DNA of 64,000 nt from Palsa-504 sp963744575 (GCA_963744575.1 CAVUUF010000013.1:62001-126000); one strand, 5' to 3'; counted from the first letter of the stretch, positions 17,299 through 26,007 are shown. The notes: generated by a model from the sequence alone, not told the origin. Made by a program: numbers and translations.

Positions 17299-18267
17299 TC
17301 AGCCGGCGCCTGCCTCTTCCTCCGGTCCTGCCCGCCACTCCATCCCGAGTTCACGGACCACGCTGCCGAATGACGGCACCTGGTCGATGTCCTGCTCGGC
17401 CGCGGTGCGGACCAGCTTGGCCAGCGTGCCGACCTTGCCTTTCCGGCCAGCCAGTTCGATGAGCAGTGCGGACTCACCTGGCTTGGCTATGTCCTCCTCG
17501 CTGAGGAGCAGGCGGCCTTCCTCGTGATACCGCTCCCACAGGTCAGCATCCACGCAGGCCAATGTCAGCAGGATGACGAGCGCGCTGAAGTCATCTACGC
17601 TCTCGTCGAATCGGCTTATCTTTTCGTTGCGCTCCGGGTGCTGATAAGCGGAGAGGCCGGCCTCGCAGCGCTCAGGCCGGCCATACCCGGTACGAACATC
17701 CCGTCGTAGTCGACCAGCCGGAAGTTTTGTCGGGCTGCACCAGGATATTTCCGTGCTGCAGGTCGCCATGCGCCATCCCGGAGAGCTTCAGCTCCTGCAG
17801 GGTGGCCACCCATTCGGCGCAGAACATCGCGTTGTCGATCGACGCCGTGGAACTGAACTGCTCATCCAGGTAGATGTCGAGCGGGTCGCCGTTGGCCCAT
17901 TCTCCGGAGCGTTGGGTAATCCCGCCCGCCGACGCGGATCCCCTTCCGCGTAGGCGAACGATACGAGCCGGCGCGGCATCGGGATGCTCCGCAGATACTC
18001 GTCGATCAGCTTGTAGCGTGACCGGCGCTCTTGCTGCGGCACGGAAAAGACCTACAGGGCGTAGGCGGCGTCCTTGCCTTCGACCTTGTACACGACGCCG
18101 AAGTTGCCCGGCCGGGCGAAGGGCACCCCAAGATCCCGGATCCGCTCAACGCGGAGACCGCGGAGCCGCTCGTCCTTGAAATCGGACTCGGCTTCAACGA
18201 TCGCGGCCTGATATGCCTGGAGCGCAGGCCACCGATCAGTTTGGCTATCCACCGTGCCCCACCCCAC
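17299..18267 (-). pseudogene. Serine/threonine kinase-like protein, amber codon plus several frameshifts
   Basis: Fragments in order: N-lobe with glycine loop PFARPGNFGVVYKVEG; then AAYAL-TAG-VFSVPQQERRSRYKLIDEYL, where the amber codon (18052-18054) replaces the beta-3 lysine; then, in other frames, EWANGDPLDIYLDEQF, the catalytic loop MAHGDLQHGNILV, the metal loop FRLVDYDGMFVPGMAGL and the C-lobe YQHPERNEKISRF to EEEAGAG. HGDLQHGN and VDYDGM are signatures of the actinobacterial kinase family found with TerY-like vWA and PP2C genes (the TerY-P triad). At least three indels plus the nonsense codon make this a clear pseudogene. Confidence 0.82.
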
Positions 18268-18466
18268 GGTAAATCCACCGACCCGGCGAAATGGTTATGC
18301 TGCATACTGCGCTTCTCGTCCGGGCTCGTCAAGCCGTAATCCAGTGCCCGGGGCAGACTACGGTTGTCTCACACGCAGCTTCGCATCTTACGCACCAGGC
18401 GCCCCGTGCACCTCATGCTTCCCGCCCCGGCTCTGGCCTGGACCCGGCACCCGCCCGGCAAACGAT

Positions 18467-18518
18467 ATCGCTGCCACAGCGATGTCGCCCCGGCAGCATC
18501 GCTGCCACATCGATGCTG
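18467..18518. repeat. Intergenic dyad/direct repeat element, copy 1
   Basis: ATCGCTGCCACAGCGATG (18467-18484) recurs as ATCGCTGCCACATCGATG (18498-18515), 17 of 18 bases, 31 nt apart. Nested inside is the hairpin CAGCGATG/CATCGCTG. Bases 18481-18518 match 52682-52719 at about 34 of 38 positions. It lies 48 bp before the flavoenzyme start codon. It could be an operator, a REP-like element or a small structured RNA. Confidence 0.6.
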
Positions 18519-18565
18519 TATCCCGGGCGCGGGAAGCGCCCGCGGTCCTGTGCGATAATGCTCTC

Positions 18566-19723
18566 ATGGCTTCTCGCCGCTGCGTGGTGATCGGCGCGGG
18601 CATACTCGGCGCGTCGGTGGCGGCCCGGCTGGCCACGGCCGGCCTCCGGGTGACGCTGCTGGACGGGGATCAGCCGGGCCGAGGCACCAGCCGGTGGAGT
18701 CTCGCCTGGCTGAACTCCAACGACAAGGCGCCGCGGGCCTACCACGACCTCAACCACGCCGGGATCAAGGCGTGGGCCGAACTCGTGCCCGACCTCGACG
18801 GCGCCGCCTGGTACCGCACCGTCGGCCACCTCGAACTGGCGACCGCCGCCACCGCCGGCCCCGCCACCGCCGACCCCACGCCCGCCGAACTCGAAGCCCG
18901 GGTGCGCCGCCTGACCGGGTGGGACTACCCGGCCCGCCTCGTCGGCCCGGCCGAGGCCGCCCGGCTGGAGCCCGCGCTGCGCCGCCCGGCGCCGGGCGCC
19001 TTGTTCCCCGGCGAGGGCTATCTGCTGACCGAACCCCTCATCACCCGCCTGGTCGCGCACGCCCAGAGCCACGGCGCGGAGCTACGCACCGGCGACCCCG
19101 GCCGCGTGACGGCCCTGGAAACCGGCCCGGGCGCCGCGCCGCGGGTCCGCACGGCCGACGGCACCGTGCTCGAGGCAGACGAGGTGGTGTGCTGCGCCGG
19201 CCGCTGGACTCCCGCCCTCGCCGCGGTGCCGCTGATCCCCTGGGACACCCGGGGCTCGGCCGCGCCCGCGCTGGTGGTGCGGGTCGGCCCGGTCGCCCCG
19301 CCCGGCCCGGTCCGGCTACTGCATACCCCTGAGCTCAGCCTGCGCCCGCACGCCGGCGGCCTCGTCCACCTGGAGGCGCCGGACGCCGCCGTCGACCTGC
19401 ACACCCCGCGGGCCGAACTGGACCGCTGGGCGGACGAGTTCCTCCGCCGCGCCCGGCGCACGGTCCGTGGGCTGGACGACGCAAGCGTGGTCGAGGCGAA
19501 GGTCTGCGTCCGCCCGCTGCCCGCCGACGGCCACTCCATCGTGGGCCGCCTGCCCGGTGCCGGGCACCTCTACGTCGCGGTCACCCACAGCGGCGTGACC
19601 CTGGCCGCCCACCTGTCCCGCCTCATCACCGCCGAACTCACCACCGGCACCCCGCCCGCCGAGCTAACCCCCTACCGCCCCGCCCGCTTTTTCCCCAGCG
19701 TCAGCCTGGCAGCGCGGCGGTGA
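18566..19723 (+). CDS. FAD-dependent oxidoreductase, glycine/D-amino acid oxidase (DadA-like) type
   Basis: The protein has 385 residues. The N-terminal FAD fold is CVVIGAGILGASVAARLATAG, and the flavin- and substrate-binding C-terminal part includes VCVRPLPADGHSIVGRLPG and YVAVTHSGVTLA, all typical of the DAO superfamily. These enzymes oxidise amines or amino acids to imines, passing electrons to oxygen or quinone. GATAAT at 18554-18559 is six bases before the ATG, so the message may be leaderless. The 3' end overlaps the convergent GntR gene by 23 bp. A GntR regulator and a nucleobase-type transporter stump beside it suggest a former small catabolic locus. Substrate unknown. Confidence 0.85.
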   Translation: MASRRCVVIGAGILGASVAARLATAGLRVTLLDGDQPGRGTSRWSLAWLNSNDKAPRAYHDLNHAGIKAWAELVPDLDGAAWYRTVGHLELATAATAGPATADPTPAELEARVRRLTGWDYPARLVGPAEAARLEPALRRPAPGALFPGEGYLLTEPLITRLVAHAQSHGAELRTGDPGRVTALETGPGAAPRVRTADGTVLEADEVVCCAGRWTPALAAVPLIPWDTRGSAAPALVVRVGPVAPPGPVRLLHTPELSLRPHAGGLVHLEAPDAAVDLHTPRAELDRWADEFLRRARRTVRGLDDASVVEAKVCVRPLPADGHSIVGRLPGAGHLYVAVTHSGVTLAAHLSRLITAELTTGTPPAELTPYRPARFFPSVSLAARR

Positions 19724-20390
19724 CCGGCTCCGGGGCGTCCTCCCGCAGCGCCGCCTGGAGCCGCTGCGCGGGCACCCTGATGTGGTCCGCCGTCAACGCC
19801 GCGGCGCGGTCGGCATCGCGCAGCCTGACCGCCGCCAGGATCGCGCGGTGCTCGGTGAGCGAGTCGTCCATGCTGCCGCGCAGCGCCAGCGTGCGGTTCT
19901 GGAACCGGCCGATCTCGCCCTCGAGCCGGTGGTGCACCTCCTGCAGCTTCGGGTTGCCGCTCAGCTCGCACAGCAGCTCGTGGAAGGAGACGTTGGCGGC
20001 GAAGAACTCGCGCACCGCGCCCGCGGCGACATGACCCGCCATCTGGTCGATGAGCTCCTCCAGCCGGGCCAGGTCCGCCTCGGTCACTCGCGGGATCGCG
20101 AGCCGGACGGCCATCACCTCGAGCGCCTCCCGGACCTGGTAGGCGTCGATCAGCTCCTGGGGAGTCAGCGACCGGACCTCGGCCCGGCGCCGCGGCCGCA
20201 TCGTGATCAGCCCTTCGGCCGCCAGGCGGCCCATGGCTTCCCTGATGGGGCCGCGGCTTATCGCGAGCTCCTTGGACAGCGCCACCTCGGACAGTTCGGT
20301 GCCGGGCAGGAGGTGATCAGCCAGGATCTCGTCGCGCAAGTGCTCGTACACCCGCTGCGACAGCGTCAGGTTGTCGAACGCCACCGTCAC
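19701..20390 (-). CDS. GntR-family transcriptional regulator, FCD (FadR) type
   Basis: The protein has 229 residues. A winged HTH at about residues 12-75 (VYEHLRDEILADHLLPGTEL ... LAISRGPIREAMGRLAAEGL) is followed by an all-helical FCD effector domain with metal-ligand histidines (FHELL, TEHRAIL, ADHI). FCD regulators respond to small carboxylates or metabolites and usually control adjacent catabolic genes. The likely targets are the convergent flavoenzyme or the degraded transporter just upstream. The gene is intact although its neighbour at 20417 is not. Confidence 0.93.
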   Translation of the reverse strand: MTVAFDNLTLSQRVYEHLRDEILADHLLPGTELSEVALSKELAISRGPIREAMGRLAAEGLITMRPRRRAEVRSLTPQELIDAYQVREALEVMAVRLAIPRVTEADLARLEELIDQMAGHVAAGAVREFFAANVSFHELLCELSGNPKLQEVHHRLEGEIGRFQNRTLALRGSMDDSLTEHRAILAAVRLRDADRAAALTADHIRVPAQRLQAALREDAPEPVTAALPG

Positions 20391-20416
20391 CTAGCTCACC
20401 CCTCCGCCACATTAAT

Positions 20417-20575
20417 CTACGAAACCGAACCAGCCGGCTCGGCCGCAGGCAGGTCCCTCCCGGCCGTCACGGAACGCTTCGCCCCAGCTAGGTATAGTAG
20501 CGATGCAACACCGAATCCGACGATCCAGGAGATATCAGCATCGCCCAGCGGCTTGCCGAACGGCCGTACCAGGCC
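20417..20575 (-). pseudogene. 3' stump of an NCS1-type nucleobase/allantoin permease
   Basis: On the - strand this stretch reads FGKPLGDADISWIVGFGVASLLYL, then AGAKRSVTAGRDL and a short tail to a stop. The GxADISWIVG motif followed by one membrane span matches the extreme C-terminus of NCS1 (cytosine/purine/uracil/allantoin) permeases of about 480 residues. Nothing of the other transmembrane segments is found upstream, so only the last 10 percent of the gene remains. It sits 26 bp upstream of gntR in the same orientation. Confidence 0.6.
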
Positions 20576-20823
20576 GTCCCAACGCCCGGCGAGCTGCTGA
20601 CGGCCGTCGGGCTGCCGGCCCGCCCGGACCGGCCTGTCCCGCCTGCGGATGAAGATGACCGAACGACCGGCGGTCACCGTGACCGCCGCGGTCCTGTGGC
20701 GGACAGAAACTGGGTGAAAGGGCATTAATCCGAACAAAACGGGCGGGTGAGGCTCGTGTCGCCCCGCAGGGCCCACGTCGCCCGTGTTTCCCGGGGCGTT
20801 CGTCAGGTAGATGAGCCTCCGAG

Positions 20824-20858
20824 CCGCCGGCCCGCCCTTGCGGCGGGCGGGCCGGCGG
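20824..20858. other. Strong hairpin 1 upstream of the DUF202 genes
   Basis: CCGCCGGCCCGCCC and GGGCGGGCCGGCGG form a perfect 14-bp stem with a 7-nt loop. It lies in the 440-bp gap between the permease stump and the DUF202 gene, 158 bp before the start codon. Confidence 0.6.
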
Positions 20859-20875
20859 TGCGTCCCGCGGGAACC

Positions 20876-20914
20876 GGGAGCGCCGGGACCTGGTGGGCAG
20901 GTCCCGGCGCTCCC
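20876..20914. other. Strong hairpin 2 upstream of the DUF202 genes
   Basis: GGGAGCGCCGGGACCTG (20876-20892) and CAGGTCCCGGCGCTCCC (20898-20914) form a perfect 17-bp stem with the loop GTGGG. It starts 18 bp after hairpin 1. No T-run follows. It may be a terminator or attenuator for the DUF202 operon, or a transcription insulator. Confidence 0.6.
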
Positions 20915-21015
20915 ATGCTGACGCCCCCAGGCCAGCTCCCGGAAGTTAGAGCCCGATACCCGGCCATCGCCAACGCTTTTTGAAAGGATTTCTCCGGAGA
21001 TCTTTGGAGGAGCAG

Positions 21016-21390
21016 GTGACGGACGCGGAATCCCGGGATGCAGCCGACGAAGGCACCGAACCCGATCCCCGGTTCACCTTCGCCAACGAGCGCACCTTCC
21101 TGGCCTGGAGCCGCACGGCTCTGGCCCTGGTAGTAGCGGGCCTGGGCGTCGTCCAGTTGCTGCCGCCGTTCCCCGGTGTGCCGTGGGGGCGGCACGTGCT
21201 GGGCGTGCCGCTGATCGTGTTCGGCGCGGTGGTGGCGGTGGTCGCGTACGGCGAATGGGTCAAGAGCCAGCGGGCGATGCGGCTGGGCCAGCCGCTGCCC
21301 CGGTCGGTCATGCCGCGGCTGCTCGCCGTCGTCATCACCGCGATCGCGGTCATCGCCGCCGTCGTGGTGCTGGTCTCGGCCCTGCGGTGA
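21016..21390 (+). CDS. DUF202/YidH-family membrane protein
   Basis: The protein has 124 residues from GTG 21016, chosen because GGAGGAG ends four bases before it. The family motif FANERTFLAWSRTALALVVAGLGVVQ is followed by two more membrane spans (HVLGVPLIVFGAVVAVVAYGEW and LAVVITAIAVIAAVVVLVSAL). DUF202 proteins are small inner-membrane proteins of unknown role. It is the first of two tandem DUF202 genes, 24 bp apart, a common arrangement that probably reflects a hetero-oligomer. Confidence 0.9.
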   Translation: MTDAESRDAADEGTEPDPRFTFANERTFLAWSRTALALVVAGLGVVQLLPPFPGVPWGRHVLGVPLIVFGAVVAVVAYGEWVKSQRAMRLGQPLPRSVMPRLLAVVITAIAVIAAVVVLVSALR

Positions 21391-21414
21391 AGGCCCGGCG
21401 GTGAAGGCCCGGCG

Positions 21415-21687
21415 ATGACCAGCGTCCAGGACGATTACGAGGACGCCGACCCCGGCCTGGCCCGGGCGCGGACCTCGCTGGCCTGGACCCGGACGGCGCT
21501 CTCGTTCGCCGCCGTCGGCGCGGTCCTGCTGAAGCGGGATATCGTCGCCGGGCTGATCGTCATGGCCACCGTCCCGGTGATCTGGGAGCTCGGCCGCCTG
21601 GCTCACCATCGTCCCGGCCGCCTCAGGCTGGTCACCGCGACGATCGTGGCCGTCGCCGCGGTGGCCCTGGCCGCGGCGTTCCGCTAG
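21415..21687 (+). CDS. DUF202-family membrane protein, second copy
   Basis: The protein has 90 residues. The N-terminal DUF202 signature (DPGLARARTSLAWTRTALSFAAVGAVLL) is followed by two short hydrophobic segments. It belongs to the shorter partner class of tandem DUF202 pairs. The stop of the upstream DUF202 gene is 24 bp away, so it is almost certainly co-transcribed and possibly translated by the same ribosomes (AAGGCCCGGCG precedes the ATG). Function unknown. Confidence 0.88.
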   Translation: MTSVQDDYEDADPGLARARTSLAWTRTALSFAAVGAVLLKRDIVAGLIVMATVPVIWELGRLAHHRPGRLRLVTATIVAVAAVALAAAFR

Positions 21688-21723
21688 GCCGTCCCATGTC
21701 GCTGCCCGCGGTCATGCAGCACC

Positions 21724-21909
21724 CTGTCGGCCGGGGGCGAACTCGCGACGGTCTCCCTCACCAGCGTGGAGTTCGCGGCCGCCGAGGACGGCGGCACCCG
21801 TCTGGTCCTCACCGAGCAGGGCGCGTTCCTCGACGGCCGGGAGGAGCCGGCCTGGCGCGAGCAGGGCACCGCCGACCAACTCGAGGCCCTGGCCAAGATC
21901 CTCCCCTAG
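21724..21909 (+). pseudogene. C-terminal fragment of an SRPBCC/AHSA1-like protein
   Basis: The frame LSAGGELATVSLTSVEF, then GGTRLVLTEQGAFLDG and ADQLEALAKIL ending in TAG, matches the last third of small SRPBCC (Hsp90 activator-like) domain proteins. There the TRLVLTEQGAFLDG strand-helix is well conserved. No in-frame start codon or N-terminal two thirds is found: the preceding bases belong to the DUF202 stop region. It is a truncated relic whose 5' part has been deleted. Confidence 0.6.
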
Positions 21910-21923
21910 TACCCTGACCACTC

Positions 21924-22982
21924 ATGGACACGCTGCTACCGGGAATTTCCGCCGAACGGATGCCGACCAGCAGTCTCACCGTCAACGTGCTTACGGTGCC
22001 CGGACGCACCGGCCCGCCGGTGCTGTTCGTGCACGGCAACGTGTCGTCTTCGCTGTTCTGGCAGCCGATGATGCTCGCGCTGCCCGAACCGTACCGGCCG
22101 CTGGCCGTCGACCTGCGCGGCTTCGGCGATACCGACGACATGCCGGTGAACGCCACCCGCGGGCTGCGCGACTTCTCCGACGACCTGGCCGCCGCCATCG
22201 ACACGCTGCGACTCGACCAGGTCCACCTGGTCGGCTGGAGCATGGGCGGCGGAGTGGTGCTGCAGTACCTGGTGGACCGGCCGGGCGCGCACCGGGCCGC
22301 GTCGCTGACGCTGGTGGATCCGGTCTCGCCGTTCGGGTTCGGCGGGACCAGGGGCGTGGACGGCATGCTGTGCGACCCGCGGGGCGCCGGATCCGGCGGC
22401 GGCGCCGCCAACCCGGAGTTCGTGGAGCGGCTGGCCGGCGGCGACCGGACGGACTTCAGCCCGCTGTCCCCGCGGCAGGTGCTGCTCGCGCACTACGTCA
22501 AGCCGCCGCACGTGCCCGAGCACCTGGATATCTTCGTGGAGTCGATGCTGTCCACCCGGATCGGCGAGTTCAACTACCCGGGCGACTCGCGCCCGGCGGA
22601 GGGCTGGCCGGGCTTCGCGCCCGGGGAGCACGGCGTGCTCAACACCATGGCCCCCACCCACTTCCGGATCGCCGACCTGTCCGGGGTGGAGCCCAAGCCG
22701 CCGGTGCTCTGGCTGCGCGGTGCCGACGACCTCATCGTCTCCGACACGTCCCTGTACGACCTGGCCTACCTGGGCTCCATCGGCGCGTTTCCCGGCTGGC
22801 CCGGCGAGCAGACCTGGCCGCCGCAACCCATGGTGGCGCAGACCCGGGCCGTGCTGAACGGCTACGCGGTGGCCGGCGGCCGGTACCGTGAGGTGGTCAT
22901 CGAGGACGCGGGCCACGGCCCGCACCTGGACCAGCCAGAGCGCTTCCTGGCCGAGCTCACCGGCCATCTCGGCAGCGCATGA
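21924..22982 (+). CDS. Alpha/beta-hydrolase
   Basis: The protein has 352 residues. The oxyanion-hole loop is VLFVHGNVSSS, the nucleophile elbow VGWSMGG (Ser), the acid region is around LWLRGADDLIVSD, and the catalytic His lies in IEDAGHGPHLDQPERF. This is a complete alpha/beta-hydrolase set with an inserted cap between about residues 150 and 250. TACCCT at 21910-21915 lies eight bases before the ATG, pointing to a leaderless transcript. Esterase, lyase and haloalkane-dehalogenase-like activities are all possible; the substrate cannot be read from sequence. Confidence 0.88.
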   Translation: MDTLLPGISAERMPTSSLTVNVLTVPGRTGPPVLFVHGNVSSSLFWQPMMLALPEPYRPLAVDLRGFGDTDDMPVNATRGLRDFSDDLAAAIDTLRLDQVHLVGWSMGGGVVLQYLVDRPGAHRAASLTLVDPVSPFGFGGTRGVDGMLCDPRGAGSGGGAANPEFVERLAGGDRTDFSPLSPRQVLLAHYVKPPHVPEHLDIFVESMLSTRIGEFNYPGDSRPAEGWPGFAPGEHGVLNTMAPTHFRIADLSGVEPKPPVLWLRGADDLIVSDTSLYDLAYLGSIGAFPGWPGEQTWPPQPMVAQTRAVLNGYAVAGGRYREVVIEDAGHGPHLDQPERFLAELTGHLGSA

Positions 22983-23024
22983 ACCGGGCGGCCACCGACG
23001 GCCACCCGGTTCACCAGCGACGAG

Positions 23025-23732
23025 CTAACCCACTTGGGCGACGGGAACATCCCGGTCGGCCACCTCGGGCACCTCGTCCCACGAGGCGTCCGGCGCGGTG
23101 AGCGTGCGCCAGCCGAGGACGCCGAACCCGACGATCCCGATCGCGTCACTGACCAGGGAGGCCAGGTCACCGGCCTGGCTGAGCACGACGTCCGACACGG
23201 GGAACAGGGCGAGCAGGATCCCGGCCCAGCGCGGTGCCAGCCGGGCCCGCCACACCGCGACGCCCAGCAGCAGGATGCCGACGGCGAACAGGTAGTGACC
23301 GGCCATCAGCGGCCCCCCCAGCGCCGCGGTCCCGTGCTCGAGGCTGTTGAGCAGCGCCACCATGGCACCGTGGTTCATCCCGGGCTTCGTCATCACCCAG
23401 AACATCACGTTGACTCCGGTCAGCGCGGTGTCGGTGACCAGGCCGTAGACAATCAGGGCGGCCGCTACGTGCGCCCACACCACGCCGCGGCTGCGGATCT
23501 GCTGCAGCAGGCCGAACAGGGCCGGAAAGAACAGCATGGAACACGCGAGGCCGCACAGCACGCCGGCCAGCAGCTGGTTACGGTGCTGCGCGAAGCTGGC
23601 GAGCTGGGCGGCGGCGCTGCCCGACGGCTGCGGGGTGAGGATCTCCGCGGCCGCGAACAGCACCGGCGCGAGCAGCAGGCACAGTCCGGCCACGGTCCGG
23701 CGGAAATGAGCGGCATCTGAGATCTTGAGCAC
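23025..23732 (-). CDS. Multi-pass membrane protein of unknown function
   Basis: The protein has 235 residues with about six membrane segments: residues 12-32 (AGLCLLLAPVLFAAAEIL), 52-78, 85-110, 138-160 (GPLMAGHYLFAVGILLLGVAV), 165-180 and 190-208. The ends are charged, and the N-terminus precedes a GGAGGAC ribosome site. It resembles the loose group of actinobacterial DUF4386/DUF998-like integral membrane proteins, but no decisive motif is seen. It is divergent from the sensor-kinase gene and shares a 180-bp promoter region with it. Confidence 0.75.
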   Translation of the reverse strand: MLKISDAAHFRRTVAGLCLLLAPVLFAAAEILTPQPSGSAAAQLASFAQHRNQLLAGVLCGLACSMLFFPALFGLLQQIRSRGVVWAHVAAALIVYGLVTDTALTGVNVMFWVMTKPGMNHGAMVALLNSLEHGTAALGGPLMAGHYLFAVGILLLGVAVWRARLAPRWAGILLALFPVSDVVLSQAGDLASLVSDAIGIVGFGVLGWRTLTAPDASWDEVPEVADRDVPVAQVG

Positions 23733-23913
23733 GATGTCCTCCTAGGTTGTCGTCGTGCCGGATGGCGAACGGTGCCGACGCTAGGCCCGCGGCCGGCCGC
23801 GCCGATATCCAGCGCACGCCACTGTCCGCGGGGGTATGCGGGGAGGTTTTCCGCATTCGGCGTTGCGGTCCGCCCCCCTGACGGCCGGCCCGCCACCGCC
23901 GCATAATGTGCTC

Positions 23914-26007
23914 GTGACCGCGCGCTGGCCCGGCTGGGCCCTGATATCGGCGGGCTGGCTGGCCTGGCTGGCCACGCCCGTGATCGGGGCGCTCGCGGGT
24001 CACCTGACCGAGGCGGCACGCGGTACTCCGCAGGTCGCCGCCTACCTGCTGACCGGCACGGTGCTGTTCGCGATGCGACCGCTCAATCCGGTCGCCCGGC
24101 GCCTGTTCGCCTTCGCGGCGCTGGAAGCGGCCGGATATCTCATCGGCACCGTGTACTCAGCCTACCTGGTGCAGGAAGCCACGCCCGCCTGGGGATGGCT
24201 GGTCATCCTGGCCCTGCTGGGGCTCGACTTCGCCTCGTTCGTCGTGCTGTTCATGGTCTGCGCGGTTTTCCCCGACGGGAAATACCAGCGCTCATACGAG
24301 CGGCGGATGGCCGTCACCCTGGGCGCGGCCGTGCCGGTGCTGATCGCGGCGCTGCTCGCCGGGTCGGCCCGGCTGAAGTACACGAGTTCGTATATCTGGT
24401 CGAATGGCGTCTCGGCGCGCAACCCGGTCGCGGTGCCGGCCCTGGGCGGCCTGGGCGCGGTGGCGGCCGTGGCCATCCAGGCCGGGATCGTGGCGCTGCT
24501 GCTCGGCGTCGTGGTGCTGATCGCGCGGTACCGCCGGTTCGGGCCGGCTGAGCGGCAGCAGATCGGCTGGCCGCTGTACGGGCTGGCGCTGACCGCGTGC
24601 GCGATCACGGTGCTCGGCGTCGCCCAGTCCGGCGTGCACGGGCTTCCCGGCTGGCTGCGATACGTCCTGTACCTTCCGGTCGTGATGTTCATCCCGGCCG
24701 GGCTGGTCATCGGCGTCCTCCGGTACCGGCTGCTCGACATCCGGCTGGTGGTGCGCCGGTCGGTGGTCTACGGCCTGCTGTGGCTGCTCATCACCGCGGC
24801 CTACGTCGGCGTGGCCGCGGCGCTCGGGGTCGCGGCCGGCCGCCGGATGCCGCTGGACCTGGCCATCGTGCTCACCATCGTCGTCACCCTGGTGGCGGCG
24901 CCGCTGCGGCGCCGGCTGGAACGGCTCGCCGACCGGCTGGTGTTCGGCCGGCGGCTGTCCGGTTACGAGCTGATCAGCCAGCTCGGCGCCCGGCTGGCCG
25001 TATCGCCGGAACCCGGGGACGTGGCCGGCACCGTCGCCGCCGCCGTCCGGGACGGCCTGGGAGCGCGCTGGGTCCGGGTCAGCCTGGGCCGCCGCGGCGA
25101 GCGGCCGGTGGCCGCGGCCGGCATCGACCTGACCGCCCCGGACGACCCGGTCCTGCTCGTGCCGCTGGTCCACGGCCCCGACGTGGTGGGCGCCATCGCC
25201 TGTGGCGCCAAGGCCGAGGGCCGGTACTCGGCCAGCGATCAGGAGCTCCTGGCCACGCTGGGCCGGCAGGCCGCCCTGGCCATCCGCAACTCCCAGCTCA
25301 GCACCGAACTGTCGCGGCGGTTCGACGAGCTAACCGAGTCACGGACCCGGCTGGTGCACGCCGAGGCGGCCGGGCGCCGTCGGCTGGAACGCGACATCCA
25401 CGACGGCGTGCAGCAGGAACTCGTCGCGGTGCTGGCCCGGCTCGGCCTGGCCCGCAACCAGCTCCGCCGGGACAAGGACCTGGCCGAGACCACGCTGAAG
25501 GACGTGCTCGCGGACGGCCGCCGGGCCCTGGAGAGCCTGCAGGAGCTGGTCCGCGGCATCCATCCGCCGGTGCTGACCGACCGCGGGCTGCTCGACGCGG
25601 TCCGGGAACGCGCGGCCAGGCTGCCCATCCCGGCGGAGGTCAGCAGCGACGGACTGCCGCCCGACACGAGGTTCGGGCCGGACATTGAGGGCGCGGCCTA
25701 CTTCTTCATCTGCGAGGCGCTCGGGAACGTGCTCAAGCACGCCCGCGCCAGCCGGGCGGTGGTGTGCCTGCGGTCCGCGCCGGGCCAGCTGAACGTGGCG
25801 GTACGCGACGACGGGCAGGGCTTCGCGGTGCACACGGCCGCCCAGTCCGGGCTGCGCGGGCTGCGCGACCGCATCGAGGCGCTCGGCGGCCGGGTGGAGA
25901 TCGCCAGCACCGCCGGGCGGGGCACCACCGTCAGCGCGTGGCTGCCGGCCGGGGAGCCAGACCAGGCCGGGAAGCCGGACCAGGCCGGGGAGCCAGCCCA
26001 TGGCTGA
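23914..26007 (+). CDS. Membrane sensor histidine kinase, NarL/DesK type
   Basis: The protein has 697 residues from GTG 23914. CATAAT at 23902-23907 and CTGACG at 23879-23884 form a 17-nt-spaced promoter that would make the transcript leaderless at this codon. Nine or so membrane spans occupy the first 310 residues. A GAF-like domain (about 350-460) and a short coiled coil follow. The HisKA_3 domain carries RDIHDGVQQELVAVLARLGL (phospho-acceptor His), and the ATPase domain has CEALGNVLKHA and DDGQGF. The tail holds an 18-bp-type repeat (PDQAGKPDQAGEP). It phosphorylates the regulator encoded next, overlapping by 8 bases. Signal unknown. Confidence 0.9.
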   Translation: MTARWPGWALISAGWLAWLATPVIGALAGHLTEAARGTPQVAAYLLTGTVLFAMRPLNPVARRLFAFAALEAAGYLIGTVYSAYLVQEATPAWGWLVILALLGLDFASFVVLFMVCAVFPDGKYQRSYERRMAVTLGAAVPVLIAALLAGSARLKYTSSYIWSNGVSARNPVAVPALGGLGAVAAVAIQAGIVALLLGVVVLIARYRRFGPAERQQIGWPLYGLALTACAITVLGVAQSGVHGLPGWLRYVLYLPVVMFIPAGLVIGVLRYRLLDIRLVVRRSVVYGLLWLLITAAYVGVAAALGVAAGRRMPLDLAIVLTIVVTLVAAPLRRRLERLADRLVFGRRLSGYELISQLGARLAVSPEPGDVAGTVAAAVRDGLGARWVRVSLGRRGERPVAAAGIDLTAPDDPVLLVPLVHGPDVVGAIACGAKAEGRYSASDQELLATLGRQAALAIRNSQLSTELSRRFDELTESRTRLVHAEAAGRRRLERDIHDGVQQELVAVLARLGLARNQLRRDKDLAETTLKDVLADGRRALESLQELVRGIHPPVLTDRGLLDAVRERAARLPIPAEVSSDGLPPDTRFGPDIEGAAYFFICEALGNVLKHARASRAVVCLRSAPGQLNVAVRDDGQGFAVHTAAQSGLRGLRDRIEALGGRVEIASTAGRGTTVSAWLPAGEPDQAGKPDQAGEPAHG

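Noticed and set aside
20980..21015. TTG start of the DUF202 gene at 20980
   Set aside because: The GTG at 21016 has a clear GGAGGAG four bases upstream and begins at the usual place for the family.
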